Assembly: GCA_947179245.1 (NCBI GenBank)
Contig: CAMXBD010000009.1
Span: 1-42,295, forward strand
Origin: an uncultured Lachnospiraceae bacterium
GTDB taxonomy: Bacteria > Bacillota > Clostridia > Lachnospirales > Lachnospiraceae
DNA length: 42,295 nt
Direction of reading: 5' to 3'
A model generated the notes under the pieces. The model was not told where the DNA came from. It saw nothing but the letters and a program-made list of their open reading frames with translations, and did not search any database. Shown in pieces: positions 40,363 to 42,295 of the stretch. A program made the translations under genes and the position numbers. The first letter of the stretch is position 1, and the number at the start of each line of letters is the position of its first letter.

Positions 40363-42295
40363 TTAATCGACAACTTTTTTAATCTTCTGTAATGCATCGT
40401 TCAATGCCTTTATCTCCTCCGGATTTATTACATCTCCTGCCTGCTTCAACATGCTCTGCAAGGTCATTCTCTGCATCATGCGCTGCAGAGCCGGATTATC
40501 TTTCACGCTCTCTGCCACGTCTCCCCTACTTGCCGCTGCCTTTGCCGTCAGCCTCTGCACGATGGCATTTGCCTCCGGGCTTCTGGCAATCTCACCTAGC
40601 GTATCTCCCACGGAATAGCAGTCCTCATGAAAATCTTCTTTATCAAACCAGTTGACAATATCCCCTTCCTTGACAAAGAGATAATCCTTATTTGCCTCAG
40701 CCACCTTTTTTATTGTAATTTCATCCCTGTATTCTCCTGCCTGTGCTACAACCTTGTGAATCCCCGAAAGCAGAACTTCAAACTCAAATATCCTGCTGCC
40801 TTCCTGTTCCGCCACCAGCCTTCCATCCAAATACAATGCCACGGAGGTCTGATTGGAATATACTTTCACTTTTGTCACTTCCTCAGTACGGTCTACATAG
40901 CGGCTGCCACATAAATGAACAAAGTTCTCTCTGCTCCAAAACGCTTTGTATAAATAGAACGCATCCTTTTTTATCTTACGGTCAATGGTCACCAAACCTT
41001 TTTGGTTTTCCCCATGCTTACCGCCCTCGTCTCTTCCGTCTGCGGCAAAGTCAAACAGATTCCAAACATGAGTCGCCCATAACCACGGGCGTTCTTCAAT
41101 CATGCGGAGCATATGTTCATGATAAAGGCACTGATACTCTTCCGTGTAATCTCCCCTGTCAGGTTTTGCAGAATGGTACGCCGGATTTGCGTCCGCTCCA
41201 TACTCGGAAAATCCAATACAGCGTTCAGGATAGACGCTATGATATTCATCAAAAAATTCGTCTGTCTGCTTCATTTCACCCAGATACCAGCCAAAATACA
41301 GATTATAGCTGTTGATATCCGATATCTCCAACATTGGGCTGTCTGTTTCCAGCATAAACACATTTGCCATTACCGTCTTTCTTGTCTGATCCAGCTCATG
41401 GCATAAATTGTTCAGTTCCCTGTGATTTTCTAACAATTCTTCATTCACCGCACTTGCCGCCGTGATTTCATTAGAAAGCCCCCAACAGACAATAGACGGA
41501 TGGTTATAATTCTGAATGACCAGTTCCCGCATCTGGCTTACTGTATTTTCCCTTCCGTTACCCATGTGCATGGTAATATAAGGAATTTCCGCCCACACGA
41601 TGATTCCGTTCTCATCGCACAAGTCATAAAATTCCTGTGCATGCTGATAGTGTGCCAGACGCAGTGTATTGGCACCAATCTCCTTTATAATCTCCATATC
41701 CTCTTGATGCATGGCAAGAGTAAGAGCATTTCCCGCATCCTTCCTGTCCTGATGGCGGCTTACACCCCGAAGCGGATAAGAACGCCCGTTCAGGAAAAAT
41801 CCCTCCTGTGGGTCTATGCGGAAACTCCTGCACCCAAAGCGCGTTTCCACCACATCCCCGCTCTCCAATTCTGCCCTTGCGGTATAAAGGTAAGGATCAT
41901 CCATCCCGTCCCATAAATGCACTGTCTCAAGATCAAATTCCACTTTCGCGTAGCCATCCGTGACCGCTGCCTGCTTTGTTTCATCTGCTGCCGTAACCGT
42001 AACACGTTCTGCACCGCCGTCCGCCCAGATTTCCACGGTAACCGCTGCGCTTGCGGCTTTCCCGTCTTTTTCCGCCAAAGTCACTTCCGGCGTTACCTTG
42101 ATGCCGTTCCCCCCATAATAATCCATGGAAAAATGACTTTCCGGCACTGTAATCAGGCGCACCATGCGGTACAGCCCGCCATAAAAGGTAAAATCGGCTT
42201 TCTGCGGATATACATAGTCGTTATCCGAATTGTCTACGGCAACCAGCAGTTCGTTCCCTGTTTCCGCAAGCTTTTGTGTAATCTCAACACGGAAT
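40363..42295 (-). CDS. GH2 family glycosidase (beta-galactosidase type), 5' end outside the window
   Basis: At least 643 residues are visible. The frame stays open to the window end and contains VAVDNSDNDYVYPQKADFTFYGGLYRMV, the GH2 sugar-binding jelly-roll, so the ATG at 42165 is internal. The catalytic barrel shows RLAHYQHAQEFYDLCDENGI, acid/base Glu in CWGLSNEIT and nucleophile Glu in IGFSEYGAD. A beta domain follows (KVYSNQTSVALYLDGRLV). The last 90 residues are an unusual helical tail rich in Met, Gln and Ala (ARSPEANAIVQRL, LQRMMQRMTLQSMLK). It is the first visible gene of the operon with the isomerase, GH78 and GH43 genes. It probably removes beta-galactosyl or related residues inside the cell. 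Confidence 0.88.
   Translation of the reverse strand, partial: FRVEITQKLAETGNELLVAVDNSDNDYVYPQKADFTFYGGLYRMVRLITVPESHFSMDYYGGNGIKVTPEVTLAEKDGKAASAAVTVEIWADGGAERVTVTAADETKQAAVTDGYAKVEFDLETVHLWDGMDDPYLYTARAELESGDVVETRFGCRSFRIDPQEGFFLNGRSYPLRGVSRHQDRKDAGNALTLAMHQEDMEIIKEIGANTLRLAHYQHAQEFYDLCDENGIIVWAEIPYITMHMGNGRENTVSQMRELVIQNYNHPSIVCWGLSNEITAASAVNEELLENHRELNNLCHELDQTRKTVMANVFMLETDSPMLEISDINSYNLYFGWYLGEMKQTDEFFDEYHSVYPERCIGFSEYGADANPAYHSAKPDRGDYTEEYQCLYHEHMLRMIEERPWLWATHVWNLFDFAADGRDEGGKHGENQKGLVTIDRKIKKDAFYLYKAFWSRENFVHLCGSRYVDRTEEVTKVKVYSNQTSVALYLDGRLVAEQEGSRIFEFEVLLSGIHKVVAQAGEYRDEITIKKVAEANKDYLFVKEGDIVNWFDKEDFHEDCYSVGDTLGEIARSPEANAIVQRLTAKAAASRGDVAESVKDNPALQRMMQRMTLQSMLKQAGDVINPEEIKALNDALQKIKKVVD

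Overview
The window looks like a chromosomal segment of a spore-forming, gut-type member of the Clostridia, most likely Lachnospiraceae. The reasons are the gene order yicC-remA-gmk-rpoZ-rimO-pgsA-cinA, a Spo0A-type DNA-binding protein, CotF-like coat proteins, an MOP/SpoVB-type flippase, a lone GlgA, and two carbohydrate loci of a kind common in fibre-degrading Firmicutes. The genus is inferred from gene content only; no rRNA is present.

Layout. (1) 86-4791 (+): a complete BceRSAB-type antimicrobial-peptide sensing and detoxification module. (2) 4952-12046 (-): a housekeeping operon with a good sigma-A promoter, running yicC, remA, gmk, rpoZ, rimO, pgsA, cinA and ending in a single-pass membrane protein with a six-unit Asn/Tyr/Gln-rich repeat. 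(3) 12052-13993 (+): divergent rqcH, whose 5' leader is full of short hairpin repeats. (4) 14012-22719 (-): a YesM/YesN two-component system, a lipoprotein sugar-binding protein, two permeases and a GH31 glycosidase. There is no dedicated ATPase, so a shared MsmX-type ATPase is implied. (5) 22866-27260 (-): two small coat-like proteins, a flippase, glycogen synthase and a Spo0A-like protein without a receiver domain. (6) 27392-35370 (-): the most interesting locus, a tightly overlapping operon larE-larB-larC followed by a five-gene Nik/Opp-type ABC importer. It couples synthesis of the nickel-pincer nucleotide cofactor to probable nickel uptake, but has no lactate racemase larA. (7) 35416-42295 (-): a GH43 protein, a GH78 alpha-L-rhamnosidase, a sugar isomerase/epimerase-like protein and a GH2 enzyme cut by the window edge. 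All lack signal peptides where the N-terminus is visible, so they probably act on imported plant-derived oligosaccharides.

Noncoding structure. Several intergenic regions carry related short palindromic repeats: one family at 1866-1929, 4910-4945, 12086-12178 and 22803-22816, and a 23-bp perfect inverted repeat at 4824-4894 whose arm recurs in diverged form at 35163-35187 in the leader of the lar operon. Good intrinsic terminators are visible at 17799-17850, 22823-22858 and 25126-25158. No tRNA, rRNA, insertion sequence, phage gene or CRISPR array was recognised. All functions are assigned by reading motifs, without database searches.
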